A stretch of DNA of 64,000 nt from Sphingopyxis microcysteis (GTDB lineage Bacteria; Pseudomonadota; Alphaproteobacteria; Sphingomonadales; Sphingomonadaceae). This document shows positions 43,623-53,120 of the stretch, piece after piece. The translations under genes and the position numbers were made by a program. The notes beneath the pieces were generated by a model. That model saw only the letters and a program-made list of their open reading frames with translations. It was not told the origin of the DNA and made no database searches. Where the stretch lies: NCBI RefSeq assembly GCF_012274265.1, contig NZ_JAANYY010000005.1:372001-436000 (forward strand), in the 5' to 3' direction. Position 1 is the first letter of the stretch, and every line of letters begins with the position of its first letter.

Positions 43623-44525
43623 ATGGAATCGACTCGCAAGCATCTTCCACCTCTCCCCATGCTACTGGGGTTCGTTGTTGCAGCGAGGCACGGCACGATT
43701 TCTCAAGCGGCAAGGGAAACTGGCCTCACACAGGGCGCGGTAAGCCGGCAGATTGCCTCGCTCGAGGGCTGGGTCGGTTGTGAGTTGTTCGACAGGGTTG
43801 GACGCAATGTTGTGCTGAATGCTGCGGGAACGACCTATCTGGGCGAAATCGAACCTGCCCTCCGGCGTATCGCACGGGCAACGGGCAAGTTGATGAGCAC
43901 GCCTGGGGGGCGGATCGTCGAAATTGCAACCTTGCCCAGTTTTGGCATGCGTTGGCTCGCGCCGCGCTGGAGTCGGCTATCTGCTCTCCACCCTGACCTC
44001 ACGGTAAACATCTCCGCGCGATCTGAAGAATTCGACTTTGCTGTCGAGCCTTTCGATCTGGCTGTCCATGTCGGCCAAGCAGACTGGCCGAATGCCCAAC
44101 ATGACCTCCTTTTCAGCGAACGTGTCGTACCTGTGGTGGCTCCAGCGCTCGTCCGTGATCGCGCAATCCGCTCGCCGAGTGACCTCCGAAACATCCCTCT
44201 GCTCGTCCAGTCGCGACGTAAGGATGCTTGGAAGCGCTGGTTCGAAATTGTTTCCGTCCCTTACGAGGAGCCTCCCAGCACCACCAGTGTGGCCCACTTT
44301 TTGATGTTAGCCCAGGCTGTTGCTGCGGGAGCCGGCGCGGCCTTGTTGCCAACTTTTTTGATCGAGGCCGAGCTTCAATCTGGCAGTCTGGTTGTTCCTT
44401 TCGACATCCCGTTGGACGAGGACCGCAGCTACTACTTGGTCTACCCCAAGGAAAATCTGGAGAAGCAGGCCGTCAGACAGGTCCGGGATTTCATTTGCGG
44501 AGAGGCCAGCGGTCATCAGGCCTAG
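43623..44525 (+). CDS. LysR-family regulator (GcvA-like)
   Basis: A 300-residue LysR regulator: N-terminal helix-turn-helix (about residues 10-70, with A-A-R-E-T-G-L-T-Q-G-A-V-S-R-Q-I) and a periplasmic-binding-protein-like effector domain ending at about residue 295. The P-M-L-L-G-F-V-V-A-A-R start and F-D-L-A-V-H-V-G segment resemble the GcvA group, whose members control amino-acid catabolism. It is divergent from the M20/ast genes across a 198-bp intergenic region, the usual LysR target position. Confidence 0.88.
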   Translation: MESTRKHLPPLPMLLGFVVAARHGTISQAARETGLTQGAVSRQIASLEGWVGCELFDRVGRNVVLNAAGTTYLGEIEPALRRIARATGKLMSTPGGRIVEIATLPSFGMRWLAPRWSRLSALHPDLTVNISARSEEFDFAVEPFDLAVHVGQADWPNAQHDLLFSERVVPVVAPALVRDRAIRSPSDLRNIPLLVQSRRKDAWKRWFEIVSVPYEEPPSTTSVAHFLMLAQAVAAGAGAALLPTFLIEAELQSGSLVVPFDIPLDEDRSYYLVYPKENLEKQAVRQVRDFICGEASGHQA

Positions 44526-44581
44526 TGTCGGTCCGCCGCTCCTGAAGCCTATACCCATTATGTGTGGTTTCCCATCGCATG

Positions 44582-45796
44582 CTACGCCTGCTGGGTACGC
44601 GAGCGAACTCGCCGACCGATCATAGCGGTTGTCGCCAAGCCCATCGCGCATGCCAATGCGACGATTCCGAAGAGCATCCGGTAGCCGCTCTCGCCTGGGA
44701 AACTGTCCAGGAGAAAACCTGCAACTGGGGGCACGAAGATGTCGGGCGTAAAGCCGACCAACGAAATCAGACCGGTTGCTGAGCCAGTGCTCGATTCGGG
44801 AATCCGGCACTCCTCGATCAGCGCGAAATAGACCCCTCGGATCGCGAAGACAGCCAGCGATGCGCATGCAAGGTTTGCGATCATGATGGGGGCATTTTTT
44901 GCGGTTCCCGGAGATATCGCAAAGATCATCATGCTTGCAACGAGGATGGCGAAGGCGAACACCACCGTCTGCCAAACTCCCCAACGGTCGGCTGCAAAGC
45001 CGGCCGCCATGGCTGCAACTGGCTTGAGCCAAATCTTCCCAACCGCAATGGCACCTGCCGCCGCAACCGACAGTTCCAGCATGCTCGAACTATAGGGCGT
45101 GAAATAATAGAGCGCCGTGTAGGCAGTGTAGCTGCTCAAGACGATCAGCGAGATCAGCCATAGGTCTGGATTTGGGAGCAATTCCCGCCATCCGCTGTAA
45201 GATGCTGCCTGCAATTTCGCGCCGCTCGGTGCTGCGCGGTCGAGCGTGAAAAACGCGATGATCCCAAGTGCGATGTTCAGAACGGCAAAGCCGATGATGA
45301 CCGTGCCGAGCGCGCCGCTTGTGCTTCCCGCCCAAGCAAACACCGCGACTCCGGCCGCTCCAATAGCGCCTTCTGTAACGCCGCGGACACTTTCGAGCAG
45401 GCCAAAGGCGCGGCCCTGGCTCCCGGCGACCGCCCATTCGCGTGTTGCGCGGATCATTGTGCTCCAGCACACAACGGTCATGGCGCCCCAAAGCACGTAG
45501 AGGAGAAGGGTGAATGGATAGGACGGAAACGAAGCGAAAAACGCTCCACCTATGCCGGTTCCGATCAACCCGATCGGAAGCAGAGTGCGAGGCTTGAACC
45601 TGTCAGCAAGCCAGCCTCCCGGGACGTAGCCGATTAGTGATGCCAGGCCATATGCCGACGAAAGACTGCCGATCTGCACATTCGTTTGGCCGAGAGCGAG
45701 ACGCAGGGGATCGTAATAGATTTCATGCAGGAACGGGAACAGAAACAGCGTGGTACCTGCGCTGCCCAATACCAGCATTGTGATTGACCTGCGCAA
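44582..45796 (-). CDS. MFS transporter
   Basis: A 404-residue major-facilitator protein with about 12 hydrophobic segments and the loop motif G-G-W-L-A-D-R-F-K-P-R after the second helix. It resembles uncharacterised sugar-phosphate/organic-anion-type carriers; direction and substrate are unknown. It converges with lysR (gap of 56 bp). No regulator site was recognised in its 291-bp upstream region. Confidence 0.85.
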   Translation of the reverse strand: MRRSITMLVLGSAGTTLFLFPFLHEIYYDPLRLALGQTNVQIGSLSSAYGLASLIGYVPGGWLADRFKPRTLLPIGLIGTGIGGAFFASFPSYPFTLLLYVLWGAMTVVCWSTMIRATREWAVAGSQGRAFGLLESVRGVTEGAIGAAGVAVFAWAGSTSGALGTVIIGFAVLNIALGIIAFFTLDRAAPSGAKLQAASYSGWRELLPNPDLWLISLIVLSSYTAYTALYYFTPYSSSMLELSVAAAGAIAVGKIWLKPVAAMAAGFAADRWGVWQTVVFAFAILVASMMIFAISPGTAKNAPIMIANLACASLAVFAIRGVYFALIEECRIPESSTGSATGLISLVGFTPDIFVPPVAGFLLDSFPGESGYRMLFGIVALACAMGLATTAMIGRRVRSRTQQA

Positions 45797-46087
45797 GCCT
45801 GCCCCCCGTATCTTGCATGTCAGTAAGCAGAGTGTTCAGAACGGGAGCGTTTCGCGATGTCCTCGTGTCCGAATGCACTTGGTGAAATCACTTTGGTAAG
45901 CCGACAGCAAGTTCTTCTGATTCTCAAAATACCCATTGCCGCAATGCCTTCCGCCATTCCGTCAGGGACCCTGCGTCCAGTTCCTTCGGACATGTTCTGC
46001 AATTCCGTCTCACTCTCGGATTTGCCGACACAGTCGGCCCGAAGCCCGTTGCAGATTGATGGATCGGCTTAGCCAAAAAGCCTGGGC
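45797..46087. other. Intergenic region between two MFS genes
   Basis: These 291 bases hold no supportable gene, operator-like palindrome or clear terminator. They presumably contain the promoter of the downstream MFS gene. Confidence 0.5.
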
Positions 46088-47239
46088 TTATCTGTCGCCT
46101 CCAGCTGCAATGGAATTGGAGGCAATTGACCTGCTGAAGAGAAGTAGGGGGAGCAGAGCCAATACAGCACAGCCAAGCGCCAAGGCTCCGATTTGCTGAT
46201 ACGTTCCTCCGTTCAGCAGGATCAGCCCTGAAATCGCAGGTGCTGATGCGCTTCCGATTCCCTGACCTCCACGCGCAACCGCGGCGAGCGGCGCTCCACC
46301 CGAGGCGGCAGCAAGGCCGAGAAGATATGGCAGAGTGAAGACATAGGCAGTGCCGGACACGCACATGGCAATTGTAAGCATTGTCTGGTCGCCCGAATGG
46401 GTAACCGCATAGGCGCCTAAGCCAGTTATCAGGTACCCAAGCACCAACGGTGGTGTCCTTCCGAACCGGGTGCCAAGCCGATGCGCCAAGGCAGGTCCGG
46501 CTAGAGCGCAAGTAGCAGAGATAGCCATTGCATAGCCGGCTTGAGCTTCGGTCACACCGATAGATTGGGCGATACCTTCGACAAAGTAATAATACCCGTT
46601 TGCCAGAATAGCGAGAAGTGCAGCGACAAAGCCCAGCGTAACCGTGCGGGCTTCGATGGAAGCAATTCGTCTCGTCGCCGCCAAGTCGACCATTTGTGCT
46701 CGCGGAGGGATGTTGCGGAGCAAGGGGATGAGGAGCAATACAACAATGCCCAAAGCAACGAAGGTCCCGCGTGGACCAGCCCAATCAGGCAAGAGTGGCA
46801 ACGTGACAAAAAGTATAACGGCTAATCCGACGACGGCGACCCAGATCAGAGCAAACGTTCGATCCGCATTGGCAGTTTCCGCAGCCGTTGCGGCGATTGC
46901 TGCATAGAGCAGGCCCTCGCCGATGCCCCCGATCAAGCGTGATACAACAAGGAATTCCGCGCCATGGCTCGAAGCTGAGCCAGCATAGCCAGCCAAAACC
47001 AGAAGCGCACCGGCGAAAGCTAGCTTTCTTCGGTCAAGATGTAACAGGTACGGGGCTAGTCCAATCGATACCAGCGATGCACAGGCAATCTGCCCCGCAA
47101 TGATGAAGCCGATCCAGCCCTCAGGTATCGCGTAGGCCCTGACTATGCCGCCAACCACAAAAGGCATCGTATAGCCGCCGATCTCGGCAATCAGCGATCC
47201 TGCGAGCATTCCCGAAATCGTGGCGAAACGTCCAAGCAA
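46088..47239 (-). CDS. MFS transporter under the TetR-type operator B
   Basis: A 383-residue MFS protein with about 12 membrane helices and D-R-R-K at the second-third helix loop. The reading frame extends upstream past the operator, but the extension looks non-coding. TTG 47239 is preferred because GGAAGG (complement of 47249-47254) lies nine bases upstream and the protein then begins M-L-G-R-F-A-T-I-S-G-M-L-A-G. It is divergent from the oxidoreductase-sox operon, with the operator at 47258-47275 between them, so it probably imports the pathway substrate or exports a product. Confidence 0.8.
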   Translation of the reverse strand: MLGRFATISGMLAGSLIAEIGGYTMPFVVGGIVRAYAIPEGWIGFIIAGQIACASLVSIGLAPYLLHLDRRKLAFAGALLVLAGYAGSASSHGAEFLVVSRLIGGIGEGLLYAAIAATAAETANADRTFALIWVAVVGLAVILFVTLPLLPDWAGPRGTFVALGIVVLLLIPLLRNIPPRAQMVDLAATRRIASIEARTVTLGFVAALLAILANGYYYFVEGIAQSIGVTEAQAGYAMAISATCALAGPALAHRLGTRFGRTPPLVLGYLITGLGAYAVTHSGDQTMLTIAMCVSGTAYVFTLPYLLGLAAASGGAPLAAVARGGQGIGSASAPAISGLILLNGGTYQQIGALALGCAVLALLPLLLFSRSIASNSIAAGGDR

Positions 47240-47257
47240 ATTTTGACCTTCCGAACT

Positions 47258-47275
47258 CCAAACACTAGTGTATGG
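47258..47275. promoter_or_regulatory. TetR-type operator B
   Basis: CCAAACACTAGTGTATGG, an 18-bp inverted repeat with the perfect centre ACACTAGTGT. It lies in the divergent promoter between the MFS gene (starting at 47239) and the oxidoreductase gene (starting at 47317). It matches operator A (reverse strand) in 17 of 18 bases. Confidence 0.75.
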
Positions 47276-47316
47276 TAGACGGGTTGTTCCGAGAGTCCAG
47301 AGGGCAGGCGAGTCAC

Positions 47317-48909
47317 GTGACCGATTTTTTCGATGCAATTGTGGTAGGCGGTGGTCACAATGGTCTGACGGCGGCCGCATATCTTGCCCGTTCGGGTGCG
47401 CGAGTTCTTGTCCTCGAGCGTCGCCAAATTGTGGGCGGGGCTGCCGTGACCGAAGAAGTGATGCCGGGGTGCCGTGTGTCATTTTGCTCGTATATCGCTA
47501 GCATGCTTACCCCCGCCGTGGTCAAGGAGCTGGGACTCGCCGACCATGGCCTGAGAATGGTCGCATGCGACCCTGCGCTAAACGTGCCGACATCCGATGA
47601 GGGCCTCGTGACGCTTTGGTCCGATCCGTTGCGGACTGCGGCAAGCCTTCGGACCTACAGTCAGAAGGATGCCGACAACTTCGTAGCGGTCGAGCATCAA
47701 CTCAAGGCGCTCGCTCGCTACCTGCAGCCGTTCTTTCTCAAGCCTCCGCCGGCTCTGAGCGGGAGCTTGGTCGACCGGCTCGGGGAATTGGCATCAATGG
47801 CCCGCCAATTCTGGGGAATCTCGCGAGATGAAATTGCATCGATGACGCGGTTTCTGACCGGTTCCCTCGCCGAATTTCTCGAGCGACACTTCGAAAGCGA
47901 GGAGACGCACCGGCTCTTTCTGGCCAACAACGTTTACGGCAAGCATGGGGGGCCATATGATCCGGGCTCGACCCTAGGCTTGTTGTTCCACCTGTTGGGC
48001 GGTGGTGATAATAGCATCCAGGGCTTCAGCGGCCATGTTATCGGGGGGATGGGATCAGTCAGCGATGCGCTGGCCAACGCTGCCCGGGGCTTTGGCGCCG
48101 AAATCATCACGAATGCAGAGGTTGCGCGGATCTACGTAAAGGGCGGGCGGGCATCCGGCGTCGAGCTGGTCGATGGCCGAGTGTTTCACGCCAAGGCGGT
48201 CGTGTCGAATGCGGACCCAAAGCGAACGTTCCTTGGGTTGGTCGACGCGGAACATCTCGACCCGACATTTCGATCGGACATCGCCGCCATCAAAATGGCC
48301 GGTCCTTCGGCCAAGGTGAACATGGTCCTGAGCGAGCCACCTTCGATCAGGGGCATGTCGCTCGACGCCACTCCGGCGGAACGCGCGGTCTTTTCGGTCA
48401 TGGGCAGCATGGAGGCTATGCAGCGCTGCTATGATGCCTCAAAGTTCGGCGAAGTGGCAGACGAGCTGTGGGTCGATTGCGTGGTTCCAAGTTTGGTCGA
48501 TCCCACGCTCTGCCCGTCGGACCGCACCATGCTCACTTGCTTTGTCCAGTATGTTCCTTTTCGGCTGCGAGAGGGGGACTGGGACTCGCGACGTGAAGCC
48601 CTCGGCGATCAGGTGGTGCAACAGATTGGCCGGGTCGCGCCCAACGTCCCTGGCAGCATCGTCGCACGTAAAGTCATCACACCGCTGGATTTGGAGCGCA
48701 CCTACGGACTGACCGAAGGCAACATCTTCCACGGGGATCTCAATCTCGCCCAGTTGTTCTTCATGCGCCCGCACCCCGATTGGTCGGGCTACCGCACGCC
48801 TGTGGCCGGTTTGTATCTGTGCGGCGCGGGCACGCACCCCGGTGGGGGCGTGACGGGAGCTCCTGGCCGGAATTCAGCACAAGTCATTCTGAAGGATTTG
48901 CGCCGATGA
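47317..48909 (+). CDS. PYROXD2/phytoene-desaturase-like FAD oxidoreductase
   Basis: A 530-residue flavoprotein with a full dinucleotide-binding N-terminus (A-I-V-V-G-G-G-H-N-G-L-T-A-A-A-Y-L-A) and a C-terminal FAD signature (L-Y-L-C-G-A-G-T-H-P-G-G-G-V-T-G-A-P-G). This is the PYROXD2-type branch of the phytoene-desaturase superfamily rather than a carotenoid enzyme, as no other carotenoid genes are near. GTG 47317 is used; an upstream in-frame ATG at 47272 lies inside operator B. Its stop overlaps soxB in ATGA, so it is the first gene of the sox operon and likely oxidises an amine or alcohol intermediate. Confidence 0.83.
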   Translation: MTDFFDAIVVGGGHNGLTAAAYLARSGARVLVLERRQIVGGAAVTEEVMPGCRVSFCSYIASMLTPAVVKELGLADHGLRMVACDPALNVPTSDEGLVTLWSDPLRTAASLRTYSQKDADNFVAVEHQLKALARYLQPFFLKPPPALSGSLVDRLGELASMARQFWGISRDEIASMTRFLTGSLAEFLERHFESEETHRLFLANNVYGKHGGPYDPGSTLGLLFHLLGGGDNSIQGFSGHVIGGMGSVSDALANAARGFGAEIITNAEVARIYVKGGRASGVELVDGRVFHAKAVVSNADPKRTFLGLVDAEHLDPTFRSDIAAIKMAGPSAKVNMVLSEPPSIRGMSLDATPAERAVFSVMGSMEAMQRCYDASKFGEVADELWVDCVVPSLVDPTLCPSDRTMLTCFVQYVPFRLREGDWDSRREALGDQVVQQIGRVAPNVPGSIVARKVITPLDLERTYGLTEGNIFHGDLNLAQLFFMRPHPDWSGYRTPVAGLYLCGAGTHPGGGVTGAPGRNSAQVILKDLRR

Positions 48910-50159
48910 GCCGATATTCGGCGTTCGCGCTTCTCAGGAACTGGCTTGGTGGAAATACGGATTGGGATCCGGTCTGGCGCTCCCCCGAACCGGCGAGCAG
49001 CTACGATGTGATTATCATCGGAGCTGGCGGCCACGGCCTTGCGACCGCCTACCATCTGGCCAAGCACTACAGGCCTGGACGCATTGCTGTGATTGATAAG
49101 GGGTGGCTCGGCGGCGGTAACACCGGCCGCAACACGACCATCGTGCGCTCGGACTATTTCTACAAGGAAAGCGCCGACTTCTACGACCATTCGCTCCGTC
49201 TCTATGCCAGCCTTTCGCAGGAGCTCAATTTCAACATCATGTATTCCGCCCGCGGAATCCTTAATCTCGCGCACAGCCGGCACGAGGTCGATTTTCAGCG
49301 CCGAATTGTGAACGCGATGCAGTTGAACGGGATCGATGCCGAACTGCTCGGACGGGAGGAAGTGCTCAAATTCTGTCCTGTCCTGAATGGCGATCCTAAT
49401 GCAAGGTTTCCCATTTACGGGGCCATGCGCCAGAAACGAGGAGGGACTGTCCGGCATGACGCGGTAGCCTGGGGCTATGCACGGGCAGCCGATGCCCTGG
49501 GTGTCGACATCCTTCAGAATACCGAAGTCACCGGGTTCCGTCGGGACATCAGCGGCGGCGTGCAGGGCGTCGAAACAAGTAAAGGCTTCATTGGTGCGAC
49601 CAAGGTGGGGATCGCCACGGCCGGTCATTCGTCAGTGGTCGCGCAGATGGCCGGTTTCCGATTGCCTGTCGCCAGCTATGGGCTCCAAGCCTTTGTCTCC
49701 GAACCGGTCAAGCCCGTCCTGCACACCGTGATCGGTTCAGCCGTGATCGGAAGCTATTGCAGCCAGTCGGACAAGGGCGGCATTGTGTGCGGTGGCGGCA
49801 TCGATCCCTATCCGTCCTTTGCCCAGCGCGGAAGCGCAGCGACAATGGAAAAAGTGCTTGCCGGCATCGTCCAGCTTGTTCCGACCTTCAGTAGTCTGCG
49901 CCTCCTGCGCCAATGGGCTGGAATCGTTGACTACACGGCCGATAGCTCGCCGATCATTGACCGCAGTCCGGTACCGGGGATTTATCTGAACGTCGGCTGG
50001 GGCGGAGGCGGGTTCAAGGCGATCCCTGCCGGCGGTGAGGCTTTTGCGCACTTGATCGCGAAGGATGAGCCCCATCCGCTAACCACCGCCTTCGGACTCC
50101 AGCGTTTCAGGGATGGCGCGCTCATCGACGAAGCTGCGGCAGCCGGGATTGAACACTGA
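48906..50159 (+). CDS. soxB: Sarcosine oxidase beta subunit
   Basis: A 417-residue flavoprotein, the amine-oxidising subunit of heterotetrameric sarcosine oxidase. It has the dinucleotide site I-I-I-G-A-G-G-H-G-L-A-T-A-Y, the conserved G-G-G-N-T-G-R-N-T-T-I-V-R-S and G-G-T-V-R-H-D-A-V-A-W, whose His is the family's covalent FMN attachment site. The C-terminal V-G-W-G-G-G-G-F-K-A-I-P-A-G is typical. It N-demethylates sarcosine or a related secondary amine, passing the methylene group to tetrahydrofolate on SoxA. The order soxB-D-A-G is standard. Confidence 0.93.
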   Translation: MSRYSAFALLRNWLGGNTDWDPVWRSPEPASSYDVIIIGAGGHGLATAYHLAKHYRPGRIAVIDKGWLGGGNTGRNTTIVRSDYFYKESADFYDHSLRLYASLSQELNFNIMYSARGILNLAHSRHEVDFQRRIVNAMQLNGIDAELLGREEVLKFCPVLNGDPNARFPIYGAMRQKRGGTVRHDAVAWGYARAADALGVDILQNTEVTGFRRDISGGVQGVETSKGFIGATKVGIATAGHSSVVAQMAGFRLPVASYGLQAFVSEPVKPVLHTVIGSAVIGSYCSQSDKGGIVCGGGIDPYPSFAQRGSAATMEKVLAGIVQLVPTFSSLRLLRQWAGIVDYTADSSPIIDRSPVPGIYLNVGWGGGGFKAIPAGGEAFAHLIAKDEPHPLTTAFGLQRFRDGALIDEAAAAGIEH

Positions 50160-50160
50160 C

Positions 50161-50424
50161 ATGATGCGGATTGCCTGCCCGAACTGTGGCCTGCGCGACG
50201 AGCGCGAATATGCCTATGGCGGCGAAGCCCATCTCGACCGACCAGAGCTGGACTGCGACGACCAGGCTTGGGAGGAGTATCTCTTCCTGCGCGCTAACCC
50301 CAAGGGCGAGCATGCCGAGCGATGGGTCCATGTGCACGGTTGCGGGGTCTGGTTCAATCTGATCCGGCATACTGAAACTCACGAGGTCGTAGCGGTTTAC
50401 GTAATGGGAGTTGCGCGGCCGTGA
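50161..50424 (+). CDS. soxD: Sarcosine oxidase delta subunit
   Basis: An 87-residue zinc-binding subunit. Zinc ligands C6 and C9 appear in A-C-P-N-C-G and H59/C61 in the V-H-V-H-G-C-G-V-W-F segment, matching the pattern of SoxD. It stabilises the interface of the heterotetramer. It starts one base after the soxB stop and overlaps soxA by four bases. Confidence 0.93.
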   Translation: MMRIACPNCGLRDEREYAYGGEAHLDRPELDCDDQAWEEYLFLRANPKGEHAERWVHVHGCGVWFNLIRHTETHEVVAVYVMGVARP

Positions 50425-53120
50425 CCGGTTACCGACTTTCCCATGGCGGCGGCAGGATCGATCGCGGCCAGTCCATCGACTTTTCGTTCAATGGCAAGCG
50501 CTATGCAGGCCTTGCGGGCGATACACTGGCGTCGGCATTGCTCGCCAACGGCGTGCAGCTTGTCGGACGGAGCTTCAAGCTCCATCGACCACGCGGTATC
50601 GTGGGAGCCGGCTGCGAGGAAACCAACGCACTGGTTCAACTTGAGCACGGCATATCCTCCATTCCCAACGTGCAGGCCACCATGATCGCTCTGGAGGAAG
50701 GGCTGGTTGCCCGGAGCATCAATGCCTGGCCTTCACTGACCTGGGACATTGCTGGCGTGAATGATCGTCTCCGCGGACTGTTCTCTGCCGGATTCTACTA
50801 CAAGACATTCATGTGGCCGGACTGGCACTGGTTCGAATGGCTGATTCGGCGCGCCGCCGGACTTGGCAAGGTGCCGGTCGTGCCCGATCCGCAGCGCTAC
50901 GAAGCGCGTCATGTGGAATGTGATCTGCTAGTGATAGGTGGAGGCAGAAGGGGGTTGGCCGCTGCGGCACAGGCAGCGCGAGACGGCAAATCGGTATTGC
51001 TTGTCGATCTGGATCAGGGTCTTCCAAGCCTTGAAGGTGTCCGGACCTTTGAAAAGACTGCAGCTCTTGGAATCTGGGATCATGGTTTTGTGCTGGCCGC
51101 ATCGGAAGGTCGGGTAATCCACCGCATCCGGGCTGAGCAGATCATTCTCGCGACGGGCAAGCAAGAGCGCGGCATCGCATTTGCGAACAACGACTTGCCC
51201 GGCATCATGCTCGCCGGTGCGATCGGCAGATATGTCGCGGACTATGCGGTGGCGCCGGGTCGATCCGGCATTTTCTTCGTTAACAACGATCTGGGCTGGC
51301 GGTCCGCTATTGAAGCTGCGCAGTGTGGTGTAGGGGTGCGCGCCATTGTCGATGCAAGGCCGCAGGTGCTGCCCGAACTTGCCCATCGCGCTCGTGCGCA
51401 CGGAATCGATCTATTCTTTTCGTCATTAGTCCGGTCGGCCCATGGGCGCGGACGCGTCACCGGCGTCACCATAGAGAAGCCGGATGGCCTGAGTCGTCTC
51501 GCGTGCGACTTTGTCGGGGTCTCGGGAGGCTGGAACCCTGCTTCCCAACTGTGGACCATGGCTGGCGGTCAGACGAAGTTCAACGAGCGCAGTCAGAGTT
51601 TCCAGCCGGATGGGTTGGTTGCCAATGTCGAATGGGCAGGCCCCGAACCGATTGAGGCGGAGCCCATCTGGACTGTCCACGGCGGGGATGAAAAGACCAT
51701 GTTCGTCGATTTTCAGACCGATGTGACCGTGGCAGACATCAAGCTGGCGGCCCGCGAAAACTATCGAAGCGTTGAGCATCTCAAGCGCTACACTGTGTTG
51801 GGAATGGGCGTCGACCAAGGAAAGCTGAGCTCGGTCCCCGGCGCCATGATCCTGGCGGAGACCATCGGCGCGGAACCCGGAACGCTGTCCGCAAGCAAGG
51901 TTCGTCCGCCCTTCGTTCCTACAGCCTTTGGTCTGATCGGTGCTGATCTACGCGGTGAACGCTTCCGACCCCGTCGGTATCTGCCCGCACACGAATGGCA
52001 TGTACGCGAAGGTGCTGTGTTCGAGGATTTTGGATGGGAAAGGCCGGCGGCATATCCGGTTGGCGGGGAAGACATCCAGGCGGCAGCTGAGCGTGAAGCC
52101 GCAGCGGTCCGAAGTGGCGTTGGTCTTTTTGACGGTTCGCCGCTTGGCAAAATTCTCGTGGCCGGCCCCGAAGCTGCAGCGTTCCTCGACCGGGTCTATG
52201 TTGGCACCCCCTCGACGCTCAAGCCCGGGCGAATCCGGTACGGGCTTGTCCTCAACGAGAACGGTACGATCCTGGATGACGGGGTCTATGCTCGTCTCCA
52301 AGACGGGAGTTTCCTGCTCAGCCCGTCCAGTGCCTTCGCTGACCGGATGGTCCGCCTGCTGGAGGATCTGCTTCAATGCGAATGGCCGATGGATGTTGTC
52401 GTTCAAGACGTGACTGAGCAATATGCTGTCTGGACTGTTGCGGGCCCGAACGCACGAAATGTGCTCGAGGCATTGCAGCCCAGTTTTGTTCTCTCAAGTG
52501 AGCGTTTTCCACACTTGTCCGTCCGAGAGGGACAACTCGACGGATCGGAAGTACGTATTCAGCGCGTGAGCTTTTCTGGTGAGTTGAGCTACGAGATCCA
52601 GGTGCCAGCGGGGCAGGCGGTGCAGATGGGCGATGCGCTGATGGCGGCTGGCAAGCCCTATGGATTGGTGCCCTATGGGATCGAGGCACTCGAAATCTTG
52701 CGTATCGAAAAGGGCTACATTCATGTTGGAACTGATACCGACAGCGAGACCCAGCCCGGTGATATCGGTTTTGGCGGAGCCATCGCCAAAAAGCAGAGCG
52801 ATTTCCTTGGGCGGCGAGCGCTGACGCGCCGCTCATCCTTATCGCCAAATCGTAAGCAACTGGTGGGCCTGACCTCGCTTTGCGGCGGGATATTGCCGGT
52901 AGGTGGTCATGTGCGGGCTCCCAGTGGGCAGAGCGGAGGATTCGTTACGAGCAGCCAGTTCAGCCCCGTGCTGGGACGGGGCGTTGCCTTGGGATTGGTC
53001 GAGCAGGGGCAGCGGCGCCTTGGTGAAATCGTCGAAATCGTCTCGCTGGGGAAGAGGTGGCAGGCCAGGATTTCAGAGACGGTCGCCTATGACCGCGAAG
53101 GAGGTCGGCTTGACACTTGA
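50421..53120 (+). CDS. soxA: Sarcosine oxidase alpha subunit (shortened)
   Basis: An 899-residue subunit: N-terminal 2Fe-2S-like domain region (to about 100, with R-S-F-K-L-H-R-P-R-G), NAD/FAD-type Rossmann domain (from 165, motif G-G-G-R-R-G at 173-178) and a C-terminal GcvT-like folate-binding domain (from about 510). It is shorter than the usual 960-1000 residues. The missing part is mainly after the Rossmann motif, where the sequence jumps quickly to R-T-F-E-K-T-A-A-L-G-I-W-D-H. The motif is also R-R where relatives have P-A. NAD binding may therefore be altered while the folate chemistry is kept. Confidence 0.9.
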   Translation: MTGYRLSHGGGRIDRGQSIDFSFNGKRYAGLAGDTLASALLANGVQLVGRSFKLHRPRGIVGAGCEETNALVQLEHGISSIPNVQATMIALEEGLVARSINAWPSLTWDIAGVNDRLRGLFSAGFYYKTFMWPDWHWFEWLIRRAAGLGKVPVVPDPQRYEARHVECDLLVIGGGRRGLAAAAQAARDGKSVLLVDLDQGLPSLEGVRTFEKTAALGIWDHGFVLAASEGRVIHRIRAEQIILATGKQERGIAFANNDLPGIMLAGAIGRYVADYAVAPGRSGIFFVNNDLGWRSAIEAAQCGVGVRAIVDARPQVLPELAHRARAHGIDLFFSSLVRSAHGRGRVTGVTIEKPDGLSRLACDFVGVSGGWNPASQLWTMAGGQTKFNERSQSFQPDGLVANVEWAGPEPIEAEPIWTVHGGDEKTMFVDFQTDVTVADIKLAARENYRSVEHLKRYTVLGMGVDQGKLSSVPGAMILAETIGAEPGTLSASKVRPPFVPTAFGLIGADLRGERFRPRRYLPAHEWHVREGAVFEDFGWERPAAYPVGGEDIQAAAEREAAAVRSGVGLFDGSPLGKILVAGPEAAAFLDRVYVGTPSTLKPGRIRYGLVLNENGTILDDGVYARLQDGSFLLSPSSAFADRMVRLLEDLLQCEWPMDVVVQDVTEQYAVWTVAGPNARNVLEALQPSFVLSSERFPHLSVREGQLDGSEVRIQRVSFSGELSYEIQVPAGQAVQMGDALMAAGKPYGLVPYGIEALEILRIEKGYIHVGTDTDSETQPGDIGFGGAIAKKQSDFLGRRALTRRSSLSPNRKQLVGLTSLCGGILPVGGHVRAPSGQSGGFVTSSQFSPVLGRGVALGLVEQGQRRLGEIVEIVSLGKRWQARISETVAYDREGGRLDT

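Noticed and set aside
47317..48909. Reading the PYROXD2-like gene as a carotenoid biosynthesis gene
   Set aside because: No phytoene synthase, lycopene cyclase or other crt gene is nearby, and the gene is coupled to soxBDAG.
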